This document shows, piece after piece, positions 25,468-37,547 of a DNA stretch of 64,000 nt. Origin of the DNA: Rhabdornis inornatus (Eukaryota; Chordata; Aves; Passeriformes; Rhabdornithidae); contig VWZS01002364.1 of the NCBI GenBank assembly GCA_013397075.1, forward strand, positions 1,232,685 through 1,296,684, given 5' to 3'. The notes beneath the pieces were generated by a model. It ran no database searches. It was given only the letters and a program-made list of their open reading frames with translations, and had not been told where the DNA came from. Within the stretch, counting starts at the first letter, position 1. The number at the start of each line of letters is the position of its first letter. Position numbers and translations under genes: made by a program.

Positions 25468-28322
25468 ACCCACTCCAGGAGAAAACAGTCTATCTGCAAA
25501 CCAAGTTAACTGAGGAGTTCAGATGGGGAATATTAAGCATAACAGACATTTGCATAGCAGAGTAACTGAGGAGGGAAAACACCTTTTTAATTTTAAAGAA
25601 ATGGTAATGTTTTCAATACTGATCACAGAGAAGAGAAAAATGCATCAGTTGTGCCTCAGTATATCTTAATGCATTTCTCTCCAGATGAGTTTTTCCACAT
25701 GCACGCAGTATTGATATCCATGTCCACAAAACAGTCTTAATTCCCCAGCTCTCCTATCAGGAATTTTGGATGTCTTGTGGAGATGACCTTGGAAGGACCA
25801 GCAAAATGGGATGAAGAGAAACAGGATTCCTGTTTTATTGAGGTTTTTTGGGTGGTGAGAACTGCTGCCCTGGCAGAAGGAGCTATGCTGAGTCACAGGT
25901 ACACCCCTCTGCTCACCTCCACTCCATTTACAGACAGGAAAGGGCAGAGCAGAGGGAATTTTGGGGGAACAGAACTTTGCTTGGCACACAAACTCCTCAC
26001 AAACGGTGATGCTACAATTCACAGGCAACAGCAATATGGAATTACACAGACCTTTGGAGAAAACAGATGATTTAAAGCAATTCGTGCCCCATTCCAAAGG
26101 GATATTCAAAATGTGGCAGAATTGTCATTCTGAACACATTTTTGACAGGTCTACTTTCTGCTGATTTGGAGAGAGGGTTTCGCCAGTGACTGTTTCAAAT
26201 GTAAATACTATTCACACAAAACCCACCAGACTACCTGTAAGTTGTGGCCCCTTGTGAAACTGGCCATATTTTTACGTCCTCTGTCCAAAAGGTGCAATTA
26301 ATAACAAGACAATAAAATAAATATAATCCTAATGACAGTCAAGGTCAGTAGAAAAAATGTTGGCATTCAGGGATCCCTTTCCACAGAACAAAACATACAT
26401 CTAATCACTAAGAAAAGTTGTATCCTTGCACAGTATTGCAAACGTACTATTCTTGAGGTTTGGAACAAGTTTGCTGAGAACATTTTGGTACTTTCTCTTT
26501 TTTAAACCACTAACCCTCTTAAGGCCATTCTGCCAGACTCCTGTTATGTTTATTTTATAATTGTCCCACGGGGACAAGAAATTCAATACATGAAACATTC
26601 AGAACAATCCATATTGCCGTTGTGTCAGCTTCTAACATCTAATTTTGCTATATGCTGAATGCCTGACTATAAAAGATCCTTTTTTTACATTTAGGAAAAA
26701 GCAAATAAGAATGGAGGTGCAAGATTTAAAAAAAATTAAAAAAAAAAAAATTTGGATGATGGTTGATTATAATAACCAGACATGGAGCCCTTTAGTGCCT
26801 CAGAATATGCACTTCATCTACATCCAGGGGCCATTCATCTAAGTTTAAGGATCTAATTAGTCATCTATGAAAAATAACCTCAGCTCTCTATCATCTTATT
26901 TCTGGAATGATCAGAATTAGAGTATGAAAAAGATGAAACCCAAGCCTTTAGAAGAAATACTTGCATACAAAAATAGGCTTATTTTCTAAAGAGCAAGGCT
27001 GTGTAATGGTGAATAGTAGAATATAGCTTGCATTTGTAGGAGAAAAGAACCCACTTGTTTCATTTTATCGCTTGCAAGTAAGATGTGCACATTCAAAGGA
27101 AAAATTCACACTGCTCACTTTCACAACAACGACCTTGACTTTGCTCTCTTTCATACAAATAAAACATTTCTGCTGTAGGAGCAGGAAAGCAGCTTTCCAT
27201 TATCCAGAGATGGATTCTCCCAACTGCTGATTAACCACGCTCCAGGTACAGAGACACGCTGCCTCCACCTAATCCCCGTGAAGCAGTGACCACATTCATA
27301 CAAGTTTGTGCTTTAAGGAGTTTTTATCTCAGGACAGGGCTAACTCAGTAATCTCTGTACTCCCCAGGCAATGCTGTTGCTGTGCTTTTCCACTGCACTC
27401 TCGCTGCATATTCTCTCAGCCTCACTCACAAAGGGTCTGCATTTTCCACGGTTTGCTTTACTGACATTCCCAAAAATAGTCCTTTACCTTGGAAAAGAGA
27501 AAGAGCTGTTTCTAATGTATAGAGATATACAAGAAAGCAGGATCAGACCTTTTAGCACCTCGGACATACCCATATTAGTCACCTCTTCACCGTAGCAATA
27601 ACAGAGGCTATTGAAGACCAAGTGTCCAAAATTTGCCTATTTTCAGTGGTCCCAGTCTGCCATCCAGATTTGGTGCTGTAGTACCAGAGAGTAGATTTTT
27701 GCCTCTTAAAAATCCCAAAGACACTGCAGGTGGTTGCAGTCCGACTTCTTTGCCACCACTGAACAGCAATTACATAGACAGAACACACAAGTACAGTATT
27801 TATAAAATACTGTTACAAGACTTGTAATTCTGGAGGGAACCTTTTGAAGTACATGGGAAACTGACAATACATGACAACAATGCAAATGTGACAAACTCGT
27901 TGCTTATTTTGTTTAGCCACAGAAAAATAAATACAAAAAGCACTGCCTTTTCCATAACACAGTTCACTGTGGCACATGCACCTCTACCAAGCGATCTGGA
28001 ATAGGAAATCAGAATTCCTAGTTCTTACCATTTTCAGCTGTGGTCAGGGAAATACAGCATATATCTTTCTGCCATTAAAAAAAGTGCTCATTCTGTGTAT
28101 TAAATACAAAGTACACAAAATAAAATTTCGAAGCACAGAGGGTTATACTGAGAAGGCAGCCTGAAAATGTAGGCACGTTACAGTAATTAAGGTAACTGTA
28201 CTGTAGGAATCACATTCTTGAATTTCTAGGTGGACTAAACAAGCATTGTTTGCTTTCATCCCAGCCAGCTGATAAATCATCGGCAGCAGAAGCGCTTCTG
28301 TTCACAGCATCATGGAATTGGC

Positions 28323-30528
28323 CTGGAAGTATAAAATAAAAACATTAAGCTTTGAAGTAGTCTGCAACACAAACAGTACTGTCAGAAATTGAGCTGTATC
28401 TTCCCTAATTAAAGTCCAAAGCACACAATTCTGATGAGGAAAAGTGTTTCCTGCCTAACCCCAGTCCTGTGATTGATTCCCTGTGCCCTCTGCCATCCCA
28501 AGCAGGTCCCCACAACAGGAGAGCTTCCTGGATAGGCTGGGAAGCAGCAGCCAGGGAAGGAAAAGCCATTCCTGCAGTGCTCCCACAGAGTATTTCTGAT
28601 GTGATTCCCCACAGGTGACTCATTTATCCAACAGGCAGGGAAGTTACCATTTCTTCTGCTTGAGATTTGGCAAAAGAGGAGGTGAATTACAGCCTGTGCC
28701 AAGCAATTCATACTCCACACAGAATTGTTCTAAATTCCCATCTTTAAAGTGACACTCTGGCAAGTGTTAAGAGAAAAGCAAAAGGAACCATTTGGTTATC
28801 CACGCCTCATTTTTTTAGCCATTTGCATAACCAAGAACTGAGAGAAACCCTGAATTTTCAGTAACACACCATTTGTTCCAGATAAAGCAAAGCCAAATTT
28901 TAGTATTATATGTGCAATGTTCAGATTTCTTTATATTCTGTTTGTATTTTAAAATCAAGAAAGATGGAAAAATTCTTCAAAACCAGTCTTTTGATGACAG
29001 GTCAGGTCAGATGAACACATTGTACGTCAGAACCATGCAATGGATTTATAATAAAGTATAACATGAAAGCAAGTGATGGACATCAGGTGCAGGCACGTAA
29101 GAGTTAGGAAATACAATCCTTAATTATATGTTTTAAAGTTTTATGGAAGCAGGAAAAAATGGCAAATAAATTCTAATCCTGTTTGGGCATGATGTACTAC
29201 TGTGGGAATCTGAAGTCCTCGTAACTTTCACGAAGATTTAAGGACTTTTCTCCCCTAGCTGATGATTCCTCTCTGTGACTCTTCCTGCTGTCCTGCCCCA
29301 CAGCTCATCTGATCCTTGGATAAAATTCGCATTTTTCAAGAGTGCATGCTCTAGTGCAGATGTTTTTGAAACACTTTGTTGTTTCAAGCTTTTTTACTAA
29401 ACCAAAATGCCAACCCAAGAGGGTCCTACAAAATATTCCACTGCTCTGCAATTCTCCAGGGATCTCAGCTACATCAACAGATGTATTCCATCAAAATCAG
29501 TTTCCAGGACATTTTGGGAAAATGCCTGTTTGTGTGTTTTTGACAGCTGAAAACCTTCCACGTGTGGATTCTGCACCACCTGCAACTGTCCTAGAAACAA
29601 GCTGTCTTCAATGACCTGCAGCAGAACTGAGTCAGAACTGGCAAGAACATTCTTGTTCTAAGGAGCAGTAGCCTGAGCTGTCCAAAATGCTGCATTCACA
29701 CACACAAAAAAGTTTACAAAAATAAGCGAACAAGCAGTAAGAGGTGGGCACACATTTCATAAAGATGCTGCTTCTCTGAAATACCATATTAACACACTCC
29801 AAATACCCTAAAAAACATACACCTCAACGGGAAGAGGGAGAAAAATAGAACTATTTCATCTGACTCACTGACAATTCATGTCTGAAAAAGAGACTTATAA
29901 TTACTTTTTCAGCTAAAAATTCAGTTTTGGAGAGGAGGTGAGATATCTAAACGACCTCCACATTTTTAAGAACAACAGAATGGTCAGAAAATTGGTACCA
30001 TAAAATAGATTATAATCTTGCACTGAGAAAAGTCACCTCTTTTACAGGAGGATTATCTTTACAGTAACAGAAATACAAAATCAAAGCTTTAGAATAGAAT
30101 TTGATACTTCTGCTTTACCCTTGAAATCCACATTCAGAAAAGTGGTTGCCCGTAACTTGTAAGAACCTTCAGAAACTTTCTGAGAAGCACTTTTGTAAAT
30201 AATGAAATAAAGACTGTATCTGAAAACATCACTATCTGAAATTCTCATCTTATGTTTGAAAATGAATTCCAAATCAATGCTACGTGAAACTCACTTATCA
30301 AAGACAGCGGGGCACAATTCCAGCAACTGAATTCAACAGACAACACGACAGTGATCCAATTCCTCCATGGCTGGTGCTTTTAAATGACAGTGAAGGAAAT
30401 ACTTGCCAGGTTAAGACTTTAACATCCATCACATAAGCAGTTATGATGGTAAATGATAATAAAATGCAATTTTAGTGCATTTTAAATGAAATGCAGGCAT
30501 GTGGTTCCTTTGTGACTGGGTAAGTTAC
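28323..30528 (-). other. ANKRD50: Candidate 3' UTR intron of ANKRD50, or contiguous 3' UTR
   Basis: This is the interval between the donor just after the stop codon and the candidate acceptor at 28323-28325. No coding potential or repeat was recognised. If the donor is not used, this interval is ordinary 3' UTR. Confidence 0.4.
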
Positions 30529-30531
30529 CTT

Positions 30532-33500
30532 TTACAATGGTGTTTCCTTCTTGTAGTTGAAGCTTGGGTCGCCAGCTTCAATCTGAAGTTTTAAGGCTTG
30601 CTTAAGGCTGAGTTCTGTCTCTGCTGAGGGATAGCCTTCCAGCACATCCTGATGCCCCCTGTCCTGCACCGTTCGTGGGACAGAAACCCGGCCCAGAAAA
30701 ACCTGATTGCTCTGAAGATGGTAATTTGGGTTTGTCATAATGCCATTTCTCTTCTTCTGCTCCCCACTCTGTTGGTGAATCAGGAACTGCTGCTGAGATC
30801 GACCAACTTCTTGCTGAGCTGGAGGGACCAAAATTTTGCACTGTGGCTCTGGCGGCATTGATTTCAGTGGCATGCTTGTGCCAGATTTGGCAATGGGTAC
30901 TCGTTTATCAAACTGAGTCATTTCATACTCTAGCACTTTGGGTTGGGAGGAACCACTCTGCTTTATTTTTTTTCCAGCAGACCCAGACTTGCTGGAGTTG
31001 TCTGTTTTGCCCCCTTTGTTCGCTTTAGTTGACTTCAAACTAGGTTTTACTTGGCTCCATTCAAACTCGCTACTCGGTGAATTGTGATTTTGACTCAGGG
31101 AATGAGTTGTGGAAGAAGGGGAAACAATGGACTGCCTGCTTCTGCTGCGTGGCAGGGAATGCTGCTGGATTTGCTCTGTGAACGACAGGCTGTGGAAACT
31201 ATCAATGGGCACTGTCTGAGCGGTGGCTGTCGAGGACGTGGTGCGGAGAGAAGAATTTTTGGAGCTTTTCAGGGAATTGTTTGATAAAGATGACTTTTGA
31301 CGGTCAACCGTGGAATCGGGAGACTCTGAAGGAGAACTGAAGGCGTGTGCAGGCCCATTGGATAATCCCCGCATTCCAGGCTGCATGTCTCCTCCAGTAC
31401 TCCCCGAACTATTGGACTTCATGGTTAAGGACTGCATTTTAGAGGAGACAGATTGTAAGGGTTTCTGCTCCATTGTGTGGACTGGAGACGGAGTGCAACC
31501 ATTCAGGGTCGATGCACCGTATTTTTCCAGTAATTTAATAATCTGGGAGTGTCCATTTTTGGCTGCGACCCGCATAGCAGTGCGCCCAAATTGGTCGGCG
31601 TGATTGGGATCAGCACCATGCTCCAGTAATATCTGGACAACGTCAATGTGCCCCTCTTGGGCTGCAATGCAGAGTCCAGTAGCACCTTGATTGCACGTGT
31701 GGTCAACCAGAGCACCGTGCTCGATGAGGAGCTGCACGACCTTCACGTGGCCTTGCCATGCAGCAGACTGCAAAGCAGATCTCTTCTCGTTATCTGCAGC
31801 ATTCACATCGGCGTGGTAAGTTATCAGCACCTGCACCATCTCCAAATGGCCCTGCCAGCAGGAAACATGGAGTGCTGTTCTTCCTTCAGCATCGCTTGCT
31901 TCGACGTTTGCACCATTTTCTAAAAAATACTCAGCCATTGTAAGCTGGTTTTCTAATGCTAGGATATAAAGCGTTGGCCGGCCATCAGCATCTTTGTAGT
32001 TCACATCGGCCCCATGGCTGAGCAGTAGCTCAACTATATCTCTGTGACCTTCCAAGGCAGCAACCCGGAGAGCATTTCTCCCATCGTAGCCTCTCTGATC
32101 AATGTTGGATTTATTTTCCAGTAACATCTGCACACAGTCATAGTGACCTTCCTGCGCAGCTAATATGAAAGGTATCCGCCCATCGTTATCAATTTCATTT
32201 GTTCTAGCACCTTGTTCTATAAGAGCTTCACAGATCAACCTGTGACCTTCAAAAGCTGCCATGTGCAAAGGTGTCCAGCCTGCGTCGTCTCTGTGATTTT
32301 CATCAAGCCCCCTGTCCAGCAGAGTCCGTACTACTTCAACATTGCCCTGTGCAGACGCGATGCTCAGGACTGTTCTCCCTTCGCTGTCAATGCTGTCAAC
32401 AGCTGCACCCCAAAACAAGAGAGTATTCACAACTGAGGCGTGGCCCATGGAGGCTGCTGCCAGAAGCGGCGTCCGGCCGTTGTTGTCCGTGTGGTCAACA
32501 TCAGCTCCTCCTTCCAGCAGCAGATCAACCACATCCACGTGTCCCTCATAGGCGGCTACCAGCAGCGGAGTCATGCCGTCCTTGTCACAGTGGTCGACTT
32601 CAGCACCGCGGTCGATGAGCAGGCTGACCACCGAGGCGTGGCCCTTACTGGCCGGCACGCAGAGCGCAGCCACAGACAGCGCCGTCCTGCCGTCCACGTC
32701 CTCGTGGTTCACCTCCGCGCCGTGGTCCAGCAGGTGCTCCACGATCTCCTTGTGCCCCATGTAGGCGGCGGCGATCAGAGCCGTTCTGCCCTCGTTGTCA
32801 GCCTTGTTGACTTCGGCCCCGTGCTGGAGCAGGTTCAGCACGATGTCCTCGTGGCCTCCCCACGCCGCGGCTCTCAGCGCCGTGCGGCTGTCAGCGTCCG
32901 CACAGTCCACCTTGACGCCGGCGTAGAGCAGCGCGGACACCACCTCCGTGTGCCCGCCCCACGCCGCCGAGCGCAGCGCCGTCCAGCCGTCGTGGTCCGT
33001 GTGGTTGACGTTGGCCCCGCAGCCGATGAGGCAGTTCACCACCTTGGTGTGGCCCTGCCGGGAAGCCAAGGTCAGCGCTGTCTGCCCGTGGGCGTCTTCG
33101 ATCTCCAGGTCCGCTCCCCTCGACACCAGCAGGTTGACCACGTCGAGGTTGCCGCTGTACGCCGCGTTGGCCAGCAGCGTCCTCCCGTTGGAATCGCACT
33201 GGTTGACCGACGCCCCGTTGTCCAGCAAGGTGCGGATGGAGTCCTCCCTCTCCAGGGCCTGCCGGACGATGCAAGACGTGCGGTCGTCTTCGCTGTTGAC
33301 GTGAGCACCGGCCTTTACCAGCAGCTGTAACACCTCTTGCTCTTTAGGAATTAAGGTTGACAGGGAGTCTTTGACAGGTGTGCCATTCCATATCATCCAC
33401 AAAGCCAGCTCTGACGTCTCCAACTGTAAATTAGAATTAATGAGATGCAACGCAAACTCTTGAGCTTCTAATGGCGTTAAATCCTTTGCCCGGCAGGTGT

Positions 33501-34076
33501 AACTCATCGCCAGCATTCTGTGTCCCTCTGCGGCGTTACACAGGTATTTCTGTGTGCAGTGCTTTACGTCCAGCAACCACTCTGCAAAACTGTAATGAAA
33601 CAAGATTTTTGTATTTCCAAGGCCATCGATGAGGACTTTGGACAGGACATCCAATTTGCGTTGGAAGTCCTCCATGGTCAGCATCATGTTTTTCGTCCAC
33701 ACCGCGTGATACAATTCCGTGGTGGTCAAGGGCCTGCAGGCTGCAAGAATTACATTAAGGATGGGCTGGACCTTTGCAAACTGTTTTCTCACAAAAAGTC
33801 TCTGGCAGAGCCAAAGGTAGAGGCCATTTAATGTTCCTGGAATATCACGGATCTCCCGTAACATGATAAAATTCTCCACAACTCCATCTAGGACACGTTC
33901 CAGATACAAAAAGCAACCACTGCTTTTGATGTGAAGCTGATTCAGCATTTCTGCTGTTTCTTTTGTGAGGTGCTGTCTCAGGGCTTCTTCCTGGTCCAAA
34001 CGATGCAGGATATATTGCTGCACATCTTTCACAATGTAAGCCTTTCGGAGGTCGTCCAGACTTATTTTTCTAAAAC
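30532..34076 (-). CDS. ANKRD50: ANKRD50 large terminal coding exon (ankyrin repeats and C-terminal tail)
   Basis: This single exon encodes residues 237-1417. It follows acceptor CTCAACAG|GTTTTAG and ends in TAA at 30534-30532. It starts with a helical, winged-helix-like middle region (about residues 237-480). Next come roughly 18-19 ankyrin repeats (about residues 495-1096), with the usual G-x-T-x-L-x-x-A-A...G-H...V-V-x-x-L-L pattern. One repeat carries a short CVPASK insertion. The tail (about 1097-1417) is Ser/Gln/Lys-rich and probably disordered. It contains NPNY at residues 1352-1355 and ends in ETPL, a class I PDZ-ligand pattern. Ankyrin arrays bind proteins; ANKRD50 is known to work with SNX27-retromer in endosome-to-surface recycling. 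The assembled protein of 1417 residues is about the mammalian length, with no frameshift or stop. The half of the exon above about 32.5 kb is far richer in GC than the rest. Confidence 0.97.
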
Positions 34077-36892
34077 CTGTTGAGAGGGGAGAAAGTTGTA
34101 ATTATTTCTGATCCAGTTCTGCTCAACTCAGTGTTGAAAGGAGAGTAAACAAAAGCCAAGATATCTTTGGGTGGGGAACACCCACAACAAAATATTTTCC
34201 CCTGTAAACACAGTGAATATAAATTAATTATAATAGCAGAAAACTTTTGATAATTAGATGCACTGTTATCATCATCTACTATTAAAAAAATGTGCTATTA
34301 ACAAAAATAGTATTGAAAACCACTCTGAATTAGGCATTGTGTGTCTGCCTTGGACAATACTAAACACCTAAGCAAAACCATCAAAACTGCAACCAAAATA
34401 AGATTATTAAGTATTATTATATTATTAAAGGAATAAATCCCTTCTCCAGTGTGGTTAACAATGGAATTCTAAGTAATTTTAAGCTACTTAGATTAAGACA
34501 ATTACTACGTTTATTGAATTACAGAAGACAGCATTCACACCTGCTGCATATGCATGATTAAATGTATATAAATCACTAACTTGACCACCACAGTTTCTTT
34601 AAAAAGCTTTTATGATACAGGAGAGACACTCAAAAATAATTTTAAACATCTTTAGACCTCTGCACACCGAGAATTACCTGATTTTTGCAAGTGAGGACTG
34701 AGTTCTAGACAAACACCCTGGTTCTCTGGTAGGTGACTCACTGCATAAAGACATAGGTTCTCTTGCAGTGGTATGATCTCATTGTTTTTCCAGCCTGTTT
34801 ACTCTTTAGAGGAAAAAGGGACATTATTCCATACACACAGACTGCATCCTCCCCACTCGAGGAAAGTGACACCATTCCAGGCAGCACGGGACAGGAAGTT
34901 CCCTGCGCTGCCTTAGCGGCCCTAAGGCTCTCAGGGATGGGGCTGAAGCAAGGCAGAGTTGTGTGGATACACGGCTGCCTCTGCCATTTCAAACATTTGC
35001 TCTGGTAGGGCCAAGGTAAGCACTTGATGAGGAGCTACCCTCTCTGATTAATGACACACTGCATTGTTTGAACGCTGCTCTTGCCGAAGTTACGGGAAAA
35101 CCACAGAGGTCACGGGTGCAGCAGCTTCAGTGACTGCCAGAACTGCACCTCACTTCTCCAGGGACAGGTTGTGATCCCTTCCTTACCCAGACACAAGACC
35201 AACTCTGCTTTTCAAACCAAGGCTAAGTTACTAAACTCTGAATTATACCAAAGGAAAAGCAACCATGGATCAATGTGTTCAATTCAATTCTGGTCCCATC
35301 TCCACAGGGAAAAAAAAAACATTTTAAGTGAGCCTCTGAAGGATGCTGCTTCTAGATCTGTGTTTTTATTGTGTTTAAACACTCTGTGGATTAAACTGCT
35401 CAGTCTGTGAGGTTGTTCTGACAGCAAATTCAGGCTGGTAACAGAGCTGTGGTTTTAGCTCCCCAGTGGCTTCAGTGGAGGTCCTGAATGTCCTGTTAAG
35501 GTCACTCTGTTAATTGTTTAGTCCACATGAGCACTGTACAGACACCACAGATGAGAACAGAGAGGCCAACTATGGAAGTGTTACTAAAATATTTCTGCTT
35601 CCCTTAGTAATTATGGAAGCACTACAAACATGACTGAACCAATAGAATACCTAAAACAAAATCATGCTTCTCCACAAAATGAAATCACTGGAGAGGACAC
35701 TTTTGCATAGTCACTGCAGAGGAAAAGACTACACAAATAAGACTGACTACTTCAAGATTTTTGAATGAGAAGCCCAGGAGAAAGAAAATAATCCTTCTCC
35801 ATTCCAGAGACTCTTTTTTTTTTTTTCTTCTTTTTGGCTCTAAAAGAAAACGCAGAAACAGCTTTATCCACCATAATGTGCCACAAATTCAAGTAATGTC
35901 CTAACCTGACCTGTACAATGGCATAATTCATTGCTTTACTATGTATTTTATTGAAATATTCTGTATGCAACTCTGGGAAGCCCTTAATTCTTGCACATAA
36001 CCCAAATAAAAAACTTTGCTGAGTAAGAACAGACAGCGCCCTGTGATTCTGCAGATCCCAAGCCCCTACTTGAAGTGAAAGGCTGTTTCTAGGTCAGGAT
36101 CCTTCAGAAGATACAGAAATGAAAAAATAACACCAAAGCCAGGGCATTGCTTGGTTCATGGACTCACAGTCACAGGCATACAAGGAGCTTGGATTAGAGA
36201 CAAGTGTCCCTTTGCCTGGCTCGTGTGTGCACAGGGAACAGCTCTGTTCTGCTCAATCTGGAGCAAATACAACCATCCTGCTCACTCACCTTCCCTTAAA
36301 CTGCCTCATAAAGATCTGTCCCTGTCTCTTGGCTGAACAAGAACAGGCAGGGAGCTCTGCAAACTCGTTCTCTATGTCCTTAGACCTAAGTGACCCTGCT
36401 CACAAAACCCCCAACCTCTCACATTAATCCCATGCCCACATCCTGCCTTCCAATATATACCTGCAAATGTAAGCCATTTTTATTTTTGCGTCGCTCAAGC
36501 ATTTTTTCAGTAGTCGGTTTCATTTCCCTGCTACAACAAAACCCCTGATGGACTGGCACAACAGCAATCCTGAGATTTCAGCTGATGTTCAGTGTTGCCT
36601 GACTAATGATTACACTTCACCTCCCCTGACTCCCAGCCCTCTCAGGAAAACTTGCAATGATAACTGCTTAAGCGCCTCTGTCTCAGTCTCTGTATCTCTG
36701 CTTCAAAAACAAAAGACTCTTGCTTGTCTTGCAAGTGCTCTCTGAAAAACAATTTTCATTTTGATTCCCAAAATGGGTGGGAAAGTGAACAAATAAACCC
36801 AAACCCTAAGTCCTCCAAATAAAAAAGTAAAAAAGGAAGGGTTTGTGTATTTGGCATTTTTTTTCCCCTTTAAATGAGGTATCAGTGCCAAA

Positions 36893-37052
36893 AGAACCTG
36901 TGGATGCTCCATTCCTGGAAGTGTTCAAGGCCAGGCTAGATGGGGCTTTGAATAACCTGCGATAATGGAAGGTGTCCCTGCCCATGGCAGGGGGTTGGAA
37001 TGAGATGGTCTTTAAGGTCTCTTCCAACACAAAACAGTCTAAGATGGTCTGA
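36893..37052 (+). repeat. CR1 LINE 3' end fragment
   Basis: TGGAAGTGTTCAAGGCCAGG, then GGTGTCCCTGCCCATGGCAG, then TCTTTAAGGTCTCTTCCAAC: the canonical avian CR1 3' UTR in sense orientation, ending in a diverged ATTCTATG-type tail. It lies within the 7.6-kb ANKRD50 intron, antisense to the gene. Confidence 0.92.
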
Positions 37053-37497
37053 TTACTTTGTTCCATACTAGAGCTAAAAAAATTACCCTGATCTGAGATA
37101 TGCCAAATATCTAAGCACTTCAGACTTATTTACTTCAGAAGTAAATAAATTTCAGAAGGCTTCAGAGCAGCTTAAAACTGATTGGCTGCGTATTTATGGA
37201 AGCCAAAATTTGCTTTCTTTTCCTTTTCTTTTTTTCTTTTCTGCAGTATTTCCATACAATATTTGTTAATGAGATCCTACATATTGCATCTGAAAGTAAG
37301 CTTGGATAGCAAGAAGCACACTACACTCATACAGACCTTCACACATCCCAGGGATGAAACACCCTTTAAGGGCTGGGATTAACAAACTGCCATTGTAACA
37401 GAATTTTGGACATAAACAGGATGTTAATTTTAACCACTGCATCAGTCCATACTACAGTAAGCAAATAATTCAAAAGAAGCCTTATAGATAGAACTGA

Positions 37498-37547
37498 TTT
37501 TTTTAAAAAAAAAAGTCTGAATTTTTAAAAAAAAAAAAGTCTGAATT
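37498..37547. repeat. Tandem duplication with poly(A) cores
   Basis: Two copies of TTTTT-poly(A)-GTCTGAA lie side by side, differing in A-run length. Confidence 0.8.

Larger units (their letters stand above)
25345..28322 (-). other. ANKRD50: Candidate 3' UTR exon of ANKRD50
   Basis: Three bases after the stop codon the minus strand reads AAG|GTAACT, a strong donor at 30529/30528. The best downstream acceptor I see is a T-rich tract ending ATACTTCCAG|GCCAATTCC, which would open an exon at 28322. An AATAAA at 25362-25357 with a plausible cleavage zone just beyond would close it, giving a 3' UTR of about 3 kb. A long ANKRD50 3' UTR fits what is known in mammals. ORFs in this stretch are not recognisable. 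An unspliced 3' UTR is the alternative. Boundaries are inferred without transcripts. Confidence 0.4.

Noticed and set aside
25666..26109. 147-codon minus-strand ORF
   Set aside because: It lies in the candidate ANKRD50 3' UTR, is Cys/Ser-rich without a domain, and overlaps ORFs in other frames.
32440..33330. 296-codon plus-strand ORF opposite the ankyrin exon
   Set aside because: It is the antisense shadow of GC-rich ankyrin codons. Its Arg/Val/His-rich repeats follow the ankyrin period, and the minus frame is clearly the conserved gene.
34030..34032. Apparent start of the 1166-residue ORF at the MKDVQQ codon
   Set aside because: The codon is GTG and lies inside the exon. The acceptor at 34077 and the conserved upstream residues show it is an internal Val.
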